From: an uncultured Spirochaetaceae bacterium
GTDB taxonomy: Bacteria; Spirochaetota; Spirochaetia; Sphaerochaetales; Sphaerochaetaceae
NCBI GenBank assembly: GCA_944389115.1
Contig: CALXLE010000065.1
Span: 1 to 32,275, forward strand
Direction of reading: 5' to 3'
DNA: 32,275 bases
Shown here: positions 1 to 6,861 of the stretch, piece by piece
Position numbering within the stretch: position 1 is the stretch's first letter
Layout of the letters: the number at the start of each line of letters is the position of its first letter
Program-made: the position numbers and the translations under genes
Notes under the pieces: model-generated
The model's database searches: none
The model's input: the letters and a program-made list of their open reading frames with translations, nothing else
What the model was told of the DNA's origin: nothing

Positions 1-49
1 AATCCTCGGACCGCCATACACCATGGCCGTACCCTGTCATGCTTCTCAC
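1..49 (-). CDS. yicC: YicC family endoribonuclease, N-terminal fragment
   Basis: Only the first 16 codons lie in the window; the gene runs off the left edge. They read VRSMTGYGHGVWRSED, matching the conserved YicC N-terminus (family form roughly MIRSMTGYG). I chose the GTG start because GGAGG lies six bases upstream and because GTG overlaps the stop of the preceding gene as GTGA, the coupling style used throughout this window. YicC proteins are known as endoribonucleases. Here the gene is third in a small operon after a zinc-ribbon miniprotein and an unknown protein. The in-frame ATG three codons later is a less likely start, since it would drop the conserved VRS residues. Confidence 0.8.
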   Translation of the reverse strand, partial: MRSMTGYGHGVWRSED

Positions 50-474
50 TTCTGACCTCCTGCCCTGATTATCATGATATCCTCGCTGCTGTATCCTGCA
101 CCATGGAGAAGATCATAGGCCTTCTCCAGATCCTCTGTCATGAAGACAGATGACAGAGCCTTGGGCACAGGAGAGAATACGAGACGACCGGAAAGCTTCT
201 CCAGCTCGCTGAACTCGCGAATGCCCCTCCTGCCGATGATGACAAGATATGGGATATCAGCAAAGGCGGATACCCATTTCCGTGGTGAGACGAGAACATC
301 CTCTGACGGGAGGAAGATGACGCCCTTCTTCCCGTTCTTCTGGATTATCTTTCTCATATCATCGGCAGACGCAGCTTCGATGATTTCCGCCTGCAATGCC
401 TCAAATGAAAAAGAGGGCGTACTGAAGTACTCCCTCATCTCAGTGCTCTCCCTCTTCTTTCTGAAGAATGCCAT
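46..474 (-). CDS. Conserved-looking hypothetical protein, 142 aa
   Basis: I do not recognise this protein. The start is the ATG one base after the stop of the zinc-ribbon gene; the reading frame stays open further upstream but there it only shadows that gene. The protein starts MAFFRKKRE and then has an alpha/beta-looking pattern: helical stretch FSFEALQAEIIEAA, strand GVIFLPSEDVLV, strand YLVIIGRR, and a final helix-strand ending DIMIIRAGG. No signal peptide, membrane segment or catalytic motif is evident. Its stop overlaps the yicC GTG start by four bases, so the two are probably translated together. A link to YicC or RNA metabolism is suggested only by this position. Confidence 0.7.
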   Translation of the reverse strand: MAFFRKKRESTEMREYFSTPSFSFEALQAEIIEAASADDMRKIIQKNGKKGVIFLPSEDVLVSPRKWVSAFADIPYLVIIGRRGIREFSELEKLSGRLVFSPVPKALSSVFMTEDLEKAYDLLHGAGYSSEDIMIIRAGGQK

Positions 475-475
475 A

Positions 476-640
476 TTACTTAGAGAGCTTGGAATTGCAT
501 TCCTTGCAGATCTTGACCTTGTTTCCGTCAATCTCCTTCTCATAAAGGCACTTGATTGCTGTTCTGCCGCATACAGGGCATGTAGCTCTGCCATTATTGA
601 ACTGATCACGGATACCTGTTCCTCTATGTGCTTTGGACAT
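476..640 (-). CDS. Zinc-ribbon miniprotein, 54 aa
   Basis: This short gene starts at an ATG with AAGGAG six bases upstream. The protein MSKAHRGTGIRDQFNNGRAT is followed by two CxxC knuckles, C21-P-V-C24 and C45-K-E-C48, plus an extra Cys31 and a basic tail. Four cysteines in two CxxC pairs about 20 residues apart are the hallmark of a rubredoxin-like zinc ribbon. Together with the high basic content they suggest a nucleic-acid-binding or ribosome-associated protein; that role is inference. It heads an operon with a hypothetical protein one base downstream and then yicC. The strong ribosome site, intact cysteine pairs and tight packing argue that it is real despite its size. Confidence 0.85.
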   Translation of the reverse strand: MSKAHRGTGIRDQFNNGRATCPVCGRTAIKCLYEKEIDGNKVKICKECNSKLSK

Positions 641-697
641 GTTATTCTCCTTGAATAGAACTTTCCCAAAGACTATAGCGCAGGTAATGCGCTCAGG

Positions 698-1087
698 TCA
701 ATCCTTATGCGGTTCTGCTGTATCAGCAGACTCATGGACAACAGCATCCTCGGCTTCCGCTCTGGCCTTCTCCGCCTCCATCCTGTCAATCTTCCTCTCC
801 TTCTCCTTCAGATCCTTATCCTGCGGCTTGTGGACAAGGAGAATGACGAATACAGCCATGGAAAGAAGTCCGGCATCGAATACGATGCGACCAAATTCCG
901 TGAAAGGAATACCTGCCCCTGCAGGTCCTGCCCATACAGCCCTGTATGAATAGCTGAAATGCCCGCTGCCATAACTGTAGATGGAGCTGTGTGGCATATT
1001 CAGATACACTCCATATGAAACGAGTCCGATTCCTGCAACAAGCAGGATTATCGAGACCACAAGCATTATCACTGCGCTTTTTCTCAT
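698..1087 (-). CDS. Small two-helix membrane protein, 129 aa
   Basis: The ATG has GGAGG six bases upstream and an extended -10-like TGCTATCTT before that. The protein has a hydrophobic segment at about residues 5-29 (rich in V, I, L and G), an aromatic/glycine-rich loop containing SIYSYGSGHFSYSYRAVW, a second hydrophobic segment at about 67-86, and a highly charged tail (KDLKEKERKIDRMEAEKARA) likely to form a coiled coil in the cytoplasm. I recognise no family. It sits 57 bases before the zinc-ribbon gene on the same strand, which has its own ribosome site, so cotranscription is possible but not shown. Confidence 0.75.
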   Translation of the reverse strand: MRKSAVIMLVVSIILLVAGIGLVSYGVYLNMPHSSIYSYGSGHFSYSYRAVWAGPAGAGIPFTEFGRIVFDAGLLSMAVFVILLVHKPQDKDLKEKERKIDRMEAEKARAEAEDAVVHESADTAEPHKD

Positions 1088-1165
1088 ATCCAGCCTCCGG
1101 TTAAGAAGATAGCACTTTCCTTCGATTTAGTTCGCATGAACACCGAATCTGCACAGAACTACACA

Positions 1166-1753
1166 TTATCGCCTTATAGCATGTATGGAGACGACATCAT
1201 CCAGATCCGGAACGGAGTCTTTCTCGACAGCTCTTATATCAAAGCCGATCATCGACAGGGCCTTCATGACATCATCTGGCATGTAGCGCTTGAAATAGAC
1301 TTCCTCCTCCATCGAATACCAGGACTGGATAAGCTTCTTGGGCGAAAGCTCATACTTCAAAGTCGCAGGGAATGAGATATAGAGATTGCCCCCAGATGCA
1401 AGGGAATCGGCAAGATTGAAAAGATAAGGCGTGAGCTCCCTTGTATCCAGTCCCTGTATGTAAAGCACCGATACCGCGATATCGGCTTTATCAGCGATAT
1501 ACTCTGCAGGATCAGCCAGCACAGCATAAAGAGAAGGCTCCTCTGACTTAGCCTCATCAAGCCTTGCTTTGTCATCCGCAACAGCTGTTATTGCGGCATC
1601 AGGATAGAGCGCATGGTAAAGAGGTGCGAGGAATGCCGATGCAGGGCCTGATAGAAGTATCGAGGAGGCCCCATCCCTCATGCACGGGATCTCCCCGGCA
1701 TATCTGAAAAGCTCTGCATTGTCCGTCATCCAAAGTCCAAGTGGATCTTTCAT
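1166..1753 (-). CDS. SAM-methyltransferase-fold protein, possibly degenerate
   Basis: The start is the ATG overlapping the GNAT stop as ATGA, with GGAGG eight bases upstream; an in-frame codon five residues earlier lacks such support. The 195-aa protein resembles a Rossmann methyltransferase: strand ILLSGPASAFL where motif I would be, acidic strand end AITAVADDKARLDEA (motif II-like), DIAVSVLYIQGLD (motif IV-like) and LASGGNLYISFP (post-motif strand). The usual glycine-rich GxGxG of motif I is replaced by SGPASAF, so SAM binding is uncertain. It is the last gene of the salvage operon. No substrate can be assigned, and it could be a non-catalytic relative. Confidence 0.6.
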   Translation of the reverse strand: MKDPLGLWMTDNAELFRYAGEIPCMRDGASSILLSGPASAFLAPLYHALYPDAAITAVADDKARLDEAKSEEPSLYAVLADPAEYIADKADIAVSVLYIQGLDTRELTPYLFNLADSLASGGNLYISFPATLKYELSPKKLIQSWYSMEEEVYFKRYMPDDVMKALSMIGFDIRAVEKDSVPDLDDVVSIHAIRR

Positions 1754-2244
1754 CTCAATTCCCTCCAATATGGACAGATGTCCTCGTACTCTCCATCCGG
1801 TCTTCTGAATCCACCGCTTATGATTCCAAGCGGATGGAATCCAAGCTCCTCATAAAGCTTTCTTGCACGCATATTGCTCCGGACTACAGCGTTGAACTGC
1901 AGGATCCTGAAGCCAAGCGATGCCGCCACCCTGAGCGAATCCAGGACAAGGAGCCTCCCCGCGTGCATTCCACGGAAACCGGATGAGACAGCGTAGCTTG
2001 CATTGGCAATATGGGAACACCTCCCGATATTGTTCGGATGGAGGATATAGAGTCCTACAACCAGATTCCCGGACAACGCGACTGCAGTGTAGGACTGCGA
2101 TGCGAAGAACTGACGGCCTGTGGTCTCATCAAGGAATTCCTCCTGCGGGAACGCATTTCCTTCCCTGACCACTTCGTTCCAGATTTCAAGCATTCCAAGA
2201 AGATCTTCCTCCCTGTAAGCCCTCACTTCGATGCTGTCCATCAT
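1750..2244 (-). CDS. GNAT-family N-acetyltransferase
   Basis: This 164-aa protein has the full GNAT layout: IEVRAYREEDLLGMLEIWNEVV at the N-terminus, central strands SYTAVALSGNLVVGLYIL, the acetyl-CoA loop SGFRGMHAGRLLVLDSL (R-G-M-H-A-G, an RxxGxG/A variant), and the C-terminal NMRARKLYEELGF signature. GNAT enzymes move an acetyl group from acetyl-CoA to an amine; the substrate is not predictable here. The opening IWNEVV and the NMRARKLYEELGF end resemble phosphinothricin-type acetyltransferases, but that resemblance is common in unrelated GNATs. The gene overlaps its neighbours on both sides by four bases, so it is translationally coupled to the phosphorylase before it and the methyltransferase-like gene after it. 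Confidence 0.85.
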   Translation of the reverse strand: MMDSIEVRAYREEDLLGMLEIWNEVVREGNAFPQEEFLDETTGRQFFASQSYTAVALSGNLVVGLYILHPNNIGRCSHIANASYAVSSGFRGMHAGRLLVLDSLRVAASLGFRILQFNAVVRSNMRARKLYEELGFHPLGIISGGFRRPDGEYEDICPYWRELR

Positions 2245-2936
2245 GACAGAGCCCTAAGTGCAATCTTCATTATGCGGGATGCAATGCGCTCAATCGATTC
2301 ATCCTCAAGGAAAGAGACACCTTCCATATCGAGCCCTGCAGCCCAGTTTATCGAGAAGGCGACAGCTGCGTTCGGGATGCCAGCCTCCTTAAGAAGCTCC
2401 GCCTCAGTGGCAAGCGTCATACCTACGATATCAGCACCCATATGCCTGTATGCATTGATCTCCGCCGCAGTTTCGAGACGCGGGCCCTGGGTAGTGATGT
2501 ATATCGTCTCATAGCCCATTGGTATTCCTTCCTTTATCGCCTCCGATGCGAACTTCGCCTTAAGCGTTATATCAAAAGGATTGATCATGGGAGTATGGCG
2601 GACTGCATCATCGAAGAACGTATTCTCCCTGCCATATGTCAGATCGATGAAATCCCTTACGAGCCCGAATGAGGCAGGGGCAAGCTTCCTTGTTATAGAA
2701 CCGACGGCATAGATGGATATCACACCATCGACACCAAGCATCCGCAAAAGCTCTACGTTGGCCCTGTAGTTTATCTTATGAGGCGCTGTCTTATGCCCTG
2801 GAAGATGCCTCGGGATGAATATAATCCCATCATGCTCCGAATAGAAAGCATCTCCGTATGCTGTCTCCGCCTTGACTATACCTTCACAGAATCTTGGATC
2901 GCGGTCTATGCCGGTCCCTGCTATTATCGCTTTCAG
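2241..2936 (-). CDS. mtnP: Methylthioadenosine/methylthioinosine phosphorylase (PNP family)
   Basis: The enzyme cleaves 5'-methylthio-nucleosides with phosphate to a purine base and methylthioribose-1-phosphate. No ATG opens the frame. Translating upstream gives LKAIIAGTGIDRDPRF, then FIPRHLPGHKTAPHKINYRA, which are the family's phosphate-binding and HKINYRAN signatures. The best start is therefore a CTG whose last two bases share the mtnA stop (CTGA), preceded by AAGGA nine bases away. The 231-aa product is somewhat short for the family (about 245-280). Later motifs include TTQGPRLETAAEI and GMTLATEAELLKEAG. At the base-selecting position it reads SINWAAG, where adenine-preferring MTAPs have a DYD motif. 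Asn there suggests a 6-oxopurine substrate such as methylthioinosine. Confidence 0.8.
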   Translation of the reverse strand: MKAIIAGTGIDRDPRFCEGIVKAETAYGDAFYSEHDGIIFIPRHLPGHKTAPHKINYRANVELLRMLGVDGVISIYAVGSITRKLAPASFGLVRDFIDLTYGRENTFFDDAVRHTPMINPFDITLKAKFASEAIKEGIPMGYETIYITTQGPRLETAAEINAYRHMGADIVGMTLATEAELLKEAGIPNAAVAFSINWAAGLDMEGVSFLEDESIERIASRIMKIALRALS

Positions 2937-3877
2937 ATCACACCATCCTTTGTTATTATCCCGGATACAAGCTCCGGGGGAATTATATCGAATGCAGGAT
3001 AAAGGGCATCGGTCTCCTTCTCTGCGATCATAGATCCGCCGATGCTCTTCACCTCCTCCCCGCTGCGTTCTTCCATCACTATATCCTTCCTCGTCCTGCC
3101 CTTATCAATAGAGAGGGAGAAAGCATAATAAGGTATACCATAGTATCTTGCAGCTACCGCATCGGAAAGAGTTCCCACCTTGTTCACGACTGTTCTGTCA
3201 CTAAGGGCGAGATCCGAAGCTGTCATAACCTTCGCTATCCTTCCCTCAGCCATGAAATGAGCATTCATCGCATCTGTTATCAGACTGCAGCTGATGCCCA
3301 TCGCCCGAAGGGATGGCTCTGTCAGCCTCGCTCCCTGCAGATATGGCCTCGTCTCCGGAACGTATACATGCACTGCCTTCCCCGAAAGGACTGCTTTTCT
3401 CACAGACAGAAGGAAAGTATGCTCCGGAAAGCAACGGGTAATAATCCCATCCCCATCCTCGATCAGGGATGCTCCTATATCGGAGACTGCATCATAAAGC
3501 TCATCGTAATAATTGAACGCACTGTGGATCAGTTCCTCCATCTCCTCCCCTGCACGGTAACGCTCCATAATCGCTGCAAGAGTACGCTTCATAGTTGTAT
3601 TCGTCGGCCTGGACGATGAAAGGACGAGAACAGCCTTTTCAAGGTCCTCTCCTTTCCGGCTGGCAAGGAGCATGGCATTCAGTGCAACCTCCAGAGGTCC
3701 TCCACCTTGGGTCACCATGGCCTTTATCGCTGAAGCCGCTTCCTCTGCGTTCCTGCAGATGACCTCCTCATGCACGGATGGAAGCTTCCGTCTGTCCGTA
3801 ACATAGAGAACATCCCCTTCTATCCTGGATATCCAGCTATGCTTCAGGAAAGGCGGGTAGAGCGCATCACCTTGCAT
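2933..3877 (-). CDS. mtnA: Methylthioribose-1-phosphate isomerase-like protein (MtnA/eIF2B-alpha family)
   Basis: MtnA opens methylthioribose-1-phosphate to methylthioribulose-1-phosphate. The 314-aa protein has the catalytic Cys149 in GDGIITRCFPEH, the catalytic Asp222 in the ASDLALSDRTVVNKVGT segment (the family's GADRIxxNGDVANKIGT), ETRPYLQGARLT, and SRPTNTT in place of ARPTA. The early RGAP motif is changed to QGGGPLEVA, so it is a divergent branch. A related isomerase acting on deoxyribose or ribose phosphates is possible, though the phosphorylase next door supports the methylthioribose role. The ATG overlaps the end of the deaminase gene by 11 bases, and the stop overlaps the phosphorylase start. 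Confidence 0.82.
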   Translation of the reverse strand: MQGDALYPPFLKHSWISRIEGDVLYVTDRRKLPSVHEEVICRNAEEAASAIKAMVTQGGGPLEVALNAMLLASRKGEDLEKAVLVLSSSRPTNTTMKRTLAAIMERYRAGEEMEELIHSAFNYYDELYDAVSDIGASLIEDGDGIITRCFPEHTFLLSVRKAVLSGKAVHVYVPETRPYLQGARLTEPSLRAMGISCSLITDAMNAHFMAEGRIAKVMTASDLALSDRTVVNKVGTLSDAVAARYYGIPYYAFSLSIDKGRTRKDIVMEERSGEEVKSIGGSMIAEKETDALYPAFDIIPPELVSGIITKDGVI

Positions 3878-4364
3878 CCCAGAAACCTATATGATCGCGT
3901 ACAATCTCCTCAAGCAGCGCATTGTCCTCAGTCGGACCAAGGATCTCAATCGGCTTCTGCCCATGCTTCACAACCTCTCTTGAGGAAAGGGAGAATGTAG
4001 GATTCTCATCGTTGCTTCCTGTATAGGAAAGAAGCGCGTCCTCTGTGGCACCGAATACAAGCCTGCCCACATTAGTCCAGTAAAGAGCACCTGTGCACAT
4101 GCAGCATGGCTCGAAATTCGAGTAGAGCGTACAGCTCTGAAGCTCCTCAGGACTGAATTTCCTTGCAGCCCGGAGAAGGAGAAGCGTCTCAGCATGGTAT
4201 GCGCTTCCGCCTTCAGTGAATGCATTGCCCTGCTCCATCAGGATATTTCCATCCTTATCAGCAAGGAGAGCTCCGAAGGGATGGTTTCCCTTCTCCATCG
4301 CCTCATGAGCTATTCTTATGCACTCCCTGAGAAGTGCCTTGTCCTTTTCAGTCATTCCATCCAT
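3867..4364 (-). CDS. CDA-fold purine/nucleoside deaminase
   Basis: This is a zinc hydrolytic deaminase of the cytidine-deaminase fold (COG0590 type, including guanine and tRNA-adenosine deaminases). Visible motifs are NHPFGALLADKDGNIL, the zinc/acid motif HAETLLLL and the second zinc motif PCCMCTGALYW, followed by VGRLVFGA. I chose the ATG at 4364 (MDGMTEKD, 165 aa), seven bases downstream of an extended -10 (TGCTATCAT); neither this ATG nor the one three codons later has a Shine-Dalgarno. It heads the operon with mtnA and the phosphorylase. That suggests a purine base or nucleoside substrate, for example guanine or methylthioadenosine. tRNA editing (TadA) is less likely given this setting. 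Confidence 0.85.
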   Translation of the reverse strand: MDGMTEKDKALLRECIRIAHEAMEKGNHPFGALLADKDGNILMEQGNAFTEGGSAYHAETLLLLRAARKFSPEELQSCTLYSNFEPCCMCTGALYWTNVGRLVFGATEDALLSYTGSNDENPTFSLSSREVVKHGQKPIEILGPTEDNALLEEIVRDHIGFWDAR

Positions 4365-4371
4365 ACCGACG

Positions 4372-4380
4372 ATGATAGCA
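4372..4380 (-). promoter_or_regulatory. Extended -10 element of the deaminase/mtn operon
   Basis: On the minus strand the sequence reads TGC TATCAT, then seven bases, then the ATG at 4364. TATCAT matches the -10 consensus at five of six positions and has the extended TGn. No convincing -35 is visible. The spacing puts transcription start at or next to the A of the start codon. Confidence 0.5.
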
Positions 4381-4407
4381 CATTCACGCAATCTACATGA
4401 GCCTTTG

Positions 4408-4436
4408 TTGACCCGCATAGCGATAAATCGTAGATT
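4408..4436 (+). promoter_or_regulatory. Sigma70-type promoter of the FKBP gene
   Basis: TTGACC (4408-4413) and TAGATT (4431-4436) are separated by exactly 17 bases. The downstream ATG at 4466 has AAGGA eight bases upstream. The promoter is divergent from the salvage operon, whose -10 lies about 30 bases to the left. Confidence 0.6.
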
Positions 4437-4465
4437 TACCAATAGAAAATAAAAGGACGGTTTTT

Positions 4466-5755
4466 ATGAAAGGAATCAAGAGAACAGCTATCGCAGCTCT
4501 GGTTTTTCTTATGATGTTTACTCTTCCTGCCCAGGGAATGAAGGAACAGCAGGAAGGAGAGGTGCTCGTAAAAGTGCTTTCTGCCGAGGTTGATCCCGAT
4601 GGTAATCATATGATATCAGCGCAGAAGGAGAACGGAGAGAGCATCATCTATGTCGCAGGGCCTGACACAGTTGTTGAAGGATATCCTATTGATAGTATCG
4701 GCGAAGGCGATTACCTTCTCGTCAGGGACAATGGGATTATGACAATGAGCATTCCGCCACAGGCTCCCGCTGCATCAATAAGGTATGTGACGCCAGCTGT
4801 GAAGAACGGTCTCATCGCTGCGGATTTCTCTGCCCCGCTCACACTTCCAGGGCTCATTGTCCAGATAGCAGAAGTCAACAGGGATGATCTCGATTCGGCA
4901 TTCAGCTACTCATATGGATATATGTCTATCAATGGGCTGAAATCACAGGGTCTCTATCCTCATGCTGGATACTTCGCAAGGGGAATCCTCGATGCTGCGG
5001 CATTCGGTGAGGCGGAGCCTCTTATGACCACGGATGAGATGAATGAAGCCCTCACACTCTTCATCGACAACTATATCAGCCAGGGTGTCAAGACGGATTA
5101 CGGCACTGTCTATACAACCGCGGAGGAGATCAATGCGCTTGAAGCTCCTTCTACAGATGAGGATAGGTTCGCATATGGCTATGGCTACTTCATAACTCTT
5201 AATCTCATGATGAGTGGCATCGAAGTGAAGGGACCTGAGTTCGCAGATGGAGCTCTTTCCGCCCTCTATGGTGCATCCACAACATTCACCGAGGAAGAGA
5301 TGAATGGCTTCATCACAGAGTATGCAGATAAAATGCAGCAGGAGTATCAGGCATATGTAGCGGAGCTTTCCGCATCAAACCTTGCTGAGGCAGAGGCATT
5401 CCTTGCTGACAACAGCACAAAGGAAGGGGTTATCTCCCTTGATTCAGGTGTGCAGGTAGAGTTCATCCTAGATGACGATACAAGTACTGCAAAGCCTTCT
5501 GCAGACAGCAATGTCGTTGTTGATTACAAGCTGACACTCCTCGATGGCTCTGTCATGGACCAGGGAACGGATGTTGAGTTCAACCTCCAGAATCTCATTC
5601 CGGGATTCGCTGAGGCTACAATGCAGATGACACCAGGCGATTCAATCAGGGCTTATATCCCGCCAGCACAGGGATATGGCGAGATGGGCGCAGGGAATAT
5701 TGAGCCGAATTCCCTCCTTATTTTCGATATCACACTCAAGGAAATCAAAGAGTGA
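4466..5755 (+). CDS. Exported FKBP-type peptidyl-prolyl isomerase
   Basis: This is a 429-aa envelope folding catalyst. Residues 1-24 form a signal peptide with a cleavage-like PAQG end and no lipobox cysteine. Residues about 28-110 look like a small beta domain. Two tandem segments (about 145-205 and 234-290) share a Y-G-Y-hydrophobic plus DGAL/RGIL helix pattern typical of the Mip/FkpA N-terminal dimerisation domain, so that domain appears duplicated. Residues about 345-429 are the FKBP domain: YKLTLLDGSVMDQG, LIPGFAEATMQMTPGD, IPPAQGYGEMG and LLIFDITL. Tyr404 is kept, but the canonical FD pair is MD and the pocket Trp is Phe, so isomerase activity may be modest. It is a single-gene unit with its own promoter and terminator. 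Confidence 0.88.
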   Translation: MKGIKRTAIAALVFLMMFTLPAQGMKEQQEGEVLVKVLSAEVDPDGNHMISAQKENGESIIYVAGPDTVVEGYPIDSIGEGDYLLVRDNGIMTMSIPPQAPAASIRYVTPAVKNGLIAADFSAPLTLPGLIVQIAEVNRDDLDSAFSYSYGYMSINGLKSQGLYPHAGYFARGILDAAAFGEAEPLMTTDEMNEALTLFIDNYISQGVKTDYGTVYTTAEEINALEAPSTDEDRFAYGYGYFITLNLMMSGIEVKGPEFADGALSALYGASTTFTEEEMNGFITEYADKMQQEYQAYVAELSASNLAEAEAFLADNSTKEGVISLDSGVQVEFILDDDTSTAKPSADSNVVVDYKLTLLDGSVMDQGTDVEFNLQNLIPGFAEATMQMTPGDSIRAYIPPAQGYGEMGAGNIEPNSLLIFDITLKEIKE

Positions 5756-5774
5756 TTTCCCAGCATGGAAAACT

Positions 5775-5806
5775 GATTCCACCTCATTATGGGGTGGAAT
5801 CTTTTT
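5775..5806 (+). terminator. Rho-independent terminator after the FKBP gene
   Basis: A nine-base-pair stem, GATTCCACC with GGTGGAATC, and a nine-base loop are followed directly by TTTTT. It lies 20 bases after the FKBP stop, between two convergent genes. Confidence 0.85.
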
Positions 5807-5831
5807 GTCTCAGAGATGGAGATACAGCTTC

Positions 5832-6209
5832 TCAGAAAATGAACCTGACAGCCTTGAAATGGACTGGAAGCGCATACATCATGCCGCGACGGACATCCTC
5901 TTCCCCGGAGTAAATGAGGAAACGGCCTTCTGAGAGACGGAATACCGATGAAGATACAGAGACCATCTCCTCCCCTTCCAGCACAATCTCCATAATCCGT
6001 CTGCCCTCATGCTTCGGGCTATCAAAGCCCTTCTCTGAGGAGAGGCACTCATCGATTATGTATTTAACTGAGGACTCTTCCGGAGTATCATAGCGTCCCG
6101 GAAGCTGATCATAAGGAAGCGACCGGTCCATAACTGAGATTATCGTATTAATCTCAGGAAATGGGCCGGTGTAGCTCTCAAGATACGAAAGCGTATCGAA
6201 GACAATCAT
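5832..6209 (-). CDS. YhcH/YjgK/YiaL family protein
   Basis: The 125-aa protein is probably a small cupin-like member of the YhcH/YjgK/YiaL (DUF386) family. These proteins accompany sugar and sialic-acid catabolism genes and are suspected sugar anomerases or hydrolases. The match rests on layout rather than strong identity: N-terminal MIVFDTLSYLES, then FDSPKHEGRRIMEIVLEGEEMV (the family's ExHxxYxDIQxxxxGEE) and LSEGRFLIYSGEEDVRRGMMY (the family's FFPxDxHxPG region), ending in a basic strand. Several metal-ligand histidines of classic members are not preserved, so activity is uncertain. Its start overlaps the stop of the kinase-like gene as ATGA, so the two are coupled. Confidence 0.65.
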   Translation of the reverse strand: MIVFDTLSYLESYTGPFPEINTIISVMDRSLPYDQLPGRYDTPEESSVKYIIDECLSSEKGFDSPKHEGRRIMEIVLEGEEMVSVSSSVFRLSEGRFLIYSGEEDVRRGMMYALPVHFKAVRFIF

Positions 6210-6856
6210 ATGCTGTTCTTAGCCTCTTTCCTATGCTTCCTGACGATCTCGGTGAACTCTATTATCTGATCCACGCATCCATCGATCCCGAGAAGGGATG
6301 AGTCGAGGGAGAGGTTGTATGTGCGGCACATTCCCCACTTGTGATCGGAGTAGTAGTTGTAGAAATTGGCTCTGCTCTTATCGTTCTTGAGGCAGACGTC
6401 CTCAGCCTTCGCAGGATCTATGCCATAGCTCTCTATAGCCCTCTTCACCCGGGCTTCAAGAGGCGCATGGACGAAAATCGATATAAGGTCCTTATTGCCC
6501 TTTAGAACGTAGTCCGCACACCGTCCGATTATAATGCAAGAACCCTGTGATGCTACTTTCCTTATCGTATTCGACTGGATCAGGAAAAGCTGATCATTCA
6601 GAGGCATTTCGTTGAAGCCAAGCGTTCCCGAAGACATGGGATAGTTGCCCATTACGAGGGAGTAAAGGAGCGATGATGCAGGCTTCTCATCCACATTCTG
6701 GAACAGAGCCTCAGAGAATCCGCTGTCCTTCGCTGCAAGCGTAAGGAGCTCCTTATCGTAATACGGTATACCAAGCTTAGCAGACAGGGCCTTTCCTATC
6801 TGTCTTCCGCCAGAACCGAACTGGCGTCCGATCGTATAGATTATCTTTTCAGCCAT
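6206..6856 (-). CDS. Cytidylate-kinase-like family protein
   Basis: This P-loop kinase of the cytidylate-kinase-2 type (216 aa) begins MAEKIIYTIGRQFGSGGRQI, where GRQFGSGG is the family's modified P-loop. It continues with LGIPYYDKELL, an internal IIIGRCADYVL strand-helix motif and an FVHAPLEARVKR LID-like segment. Members of this family are usually not the housekeeping Cmk and their substrates are largely unknown. I chose the second of two close ATGs because AGGAGG sits seven bases before it but only one base before the first. A TATAAT box lies about 20 bases upstream. The gene is coupled to the YhcH-family gene by a four-base overlap. Confidence 0.85.
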   Translation of the reverse strand: MAEKIIYTIGRQFGSGGRQIGKALSAKLGIPYYDKELLTLAAKDSGFSEALFQNVDEKPASSLLYSLVMGNYPMSSGTLGFNEMPLNDQLFLIQSNTIRKVASQGSCIIIGRCADYVLKGNKDLISIFVHAPLEARVKRAIESYGIDPAKAEDVCLKNDKSRANFYNYYSDHKWGMCRTYNLSLDSSLLGIDGCVDQIIEFTEIVRKHRKEAKNSI

Positions 6857-6861
6857 AAGCA

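Noticed and set aside
140-658. Plus-strand open frame of 172 codons
   Set aside because: Antisense shadow of the zinc-ribbon and 142-aa genes, both of which have better start signals or conserved motifs.
475-669. N-terminal extension of the 142-aa protein
   Set aside because: The extra 65 codons are an out-of-frame reading of the zinc-ribbon gene, which has the CxxC pairs and a strong ribosome site.
2241-2747. Truncated or frameshifted phosphorylase pseudogene
   Set aside because: The missing N-terminal motifs are present in the same frame upstream. Only a standard start codon is absent.
2894-3619. Plus-strand open frame of 241 codons
   Set aside because: Lies antisense to mtnA, whose catalytic motifs are clear; no ribosome site and no recognisable protein features.
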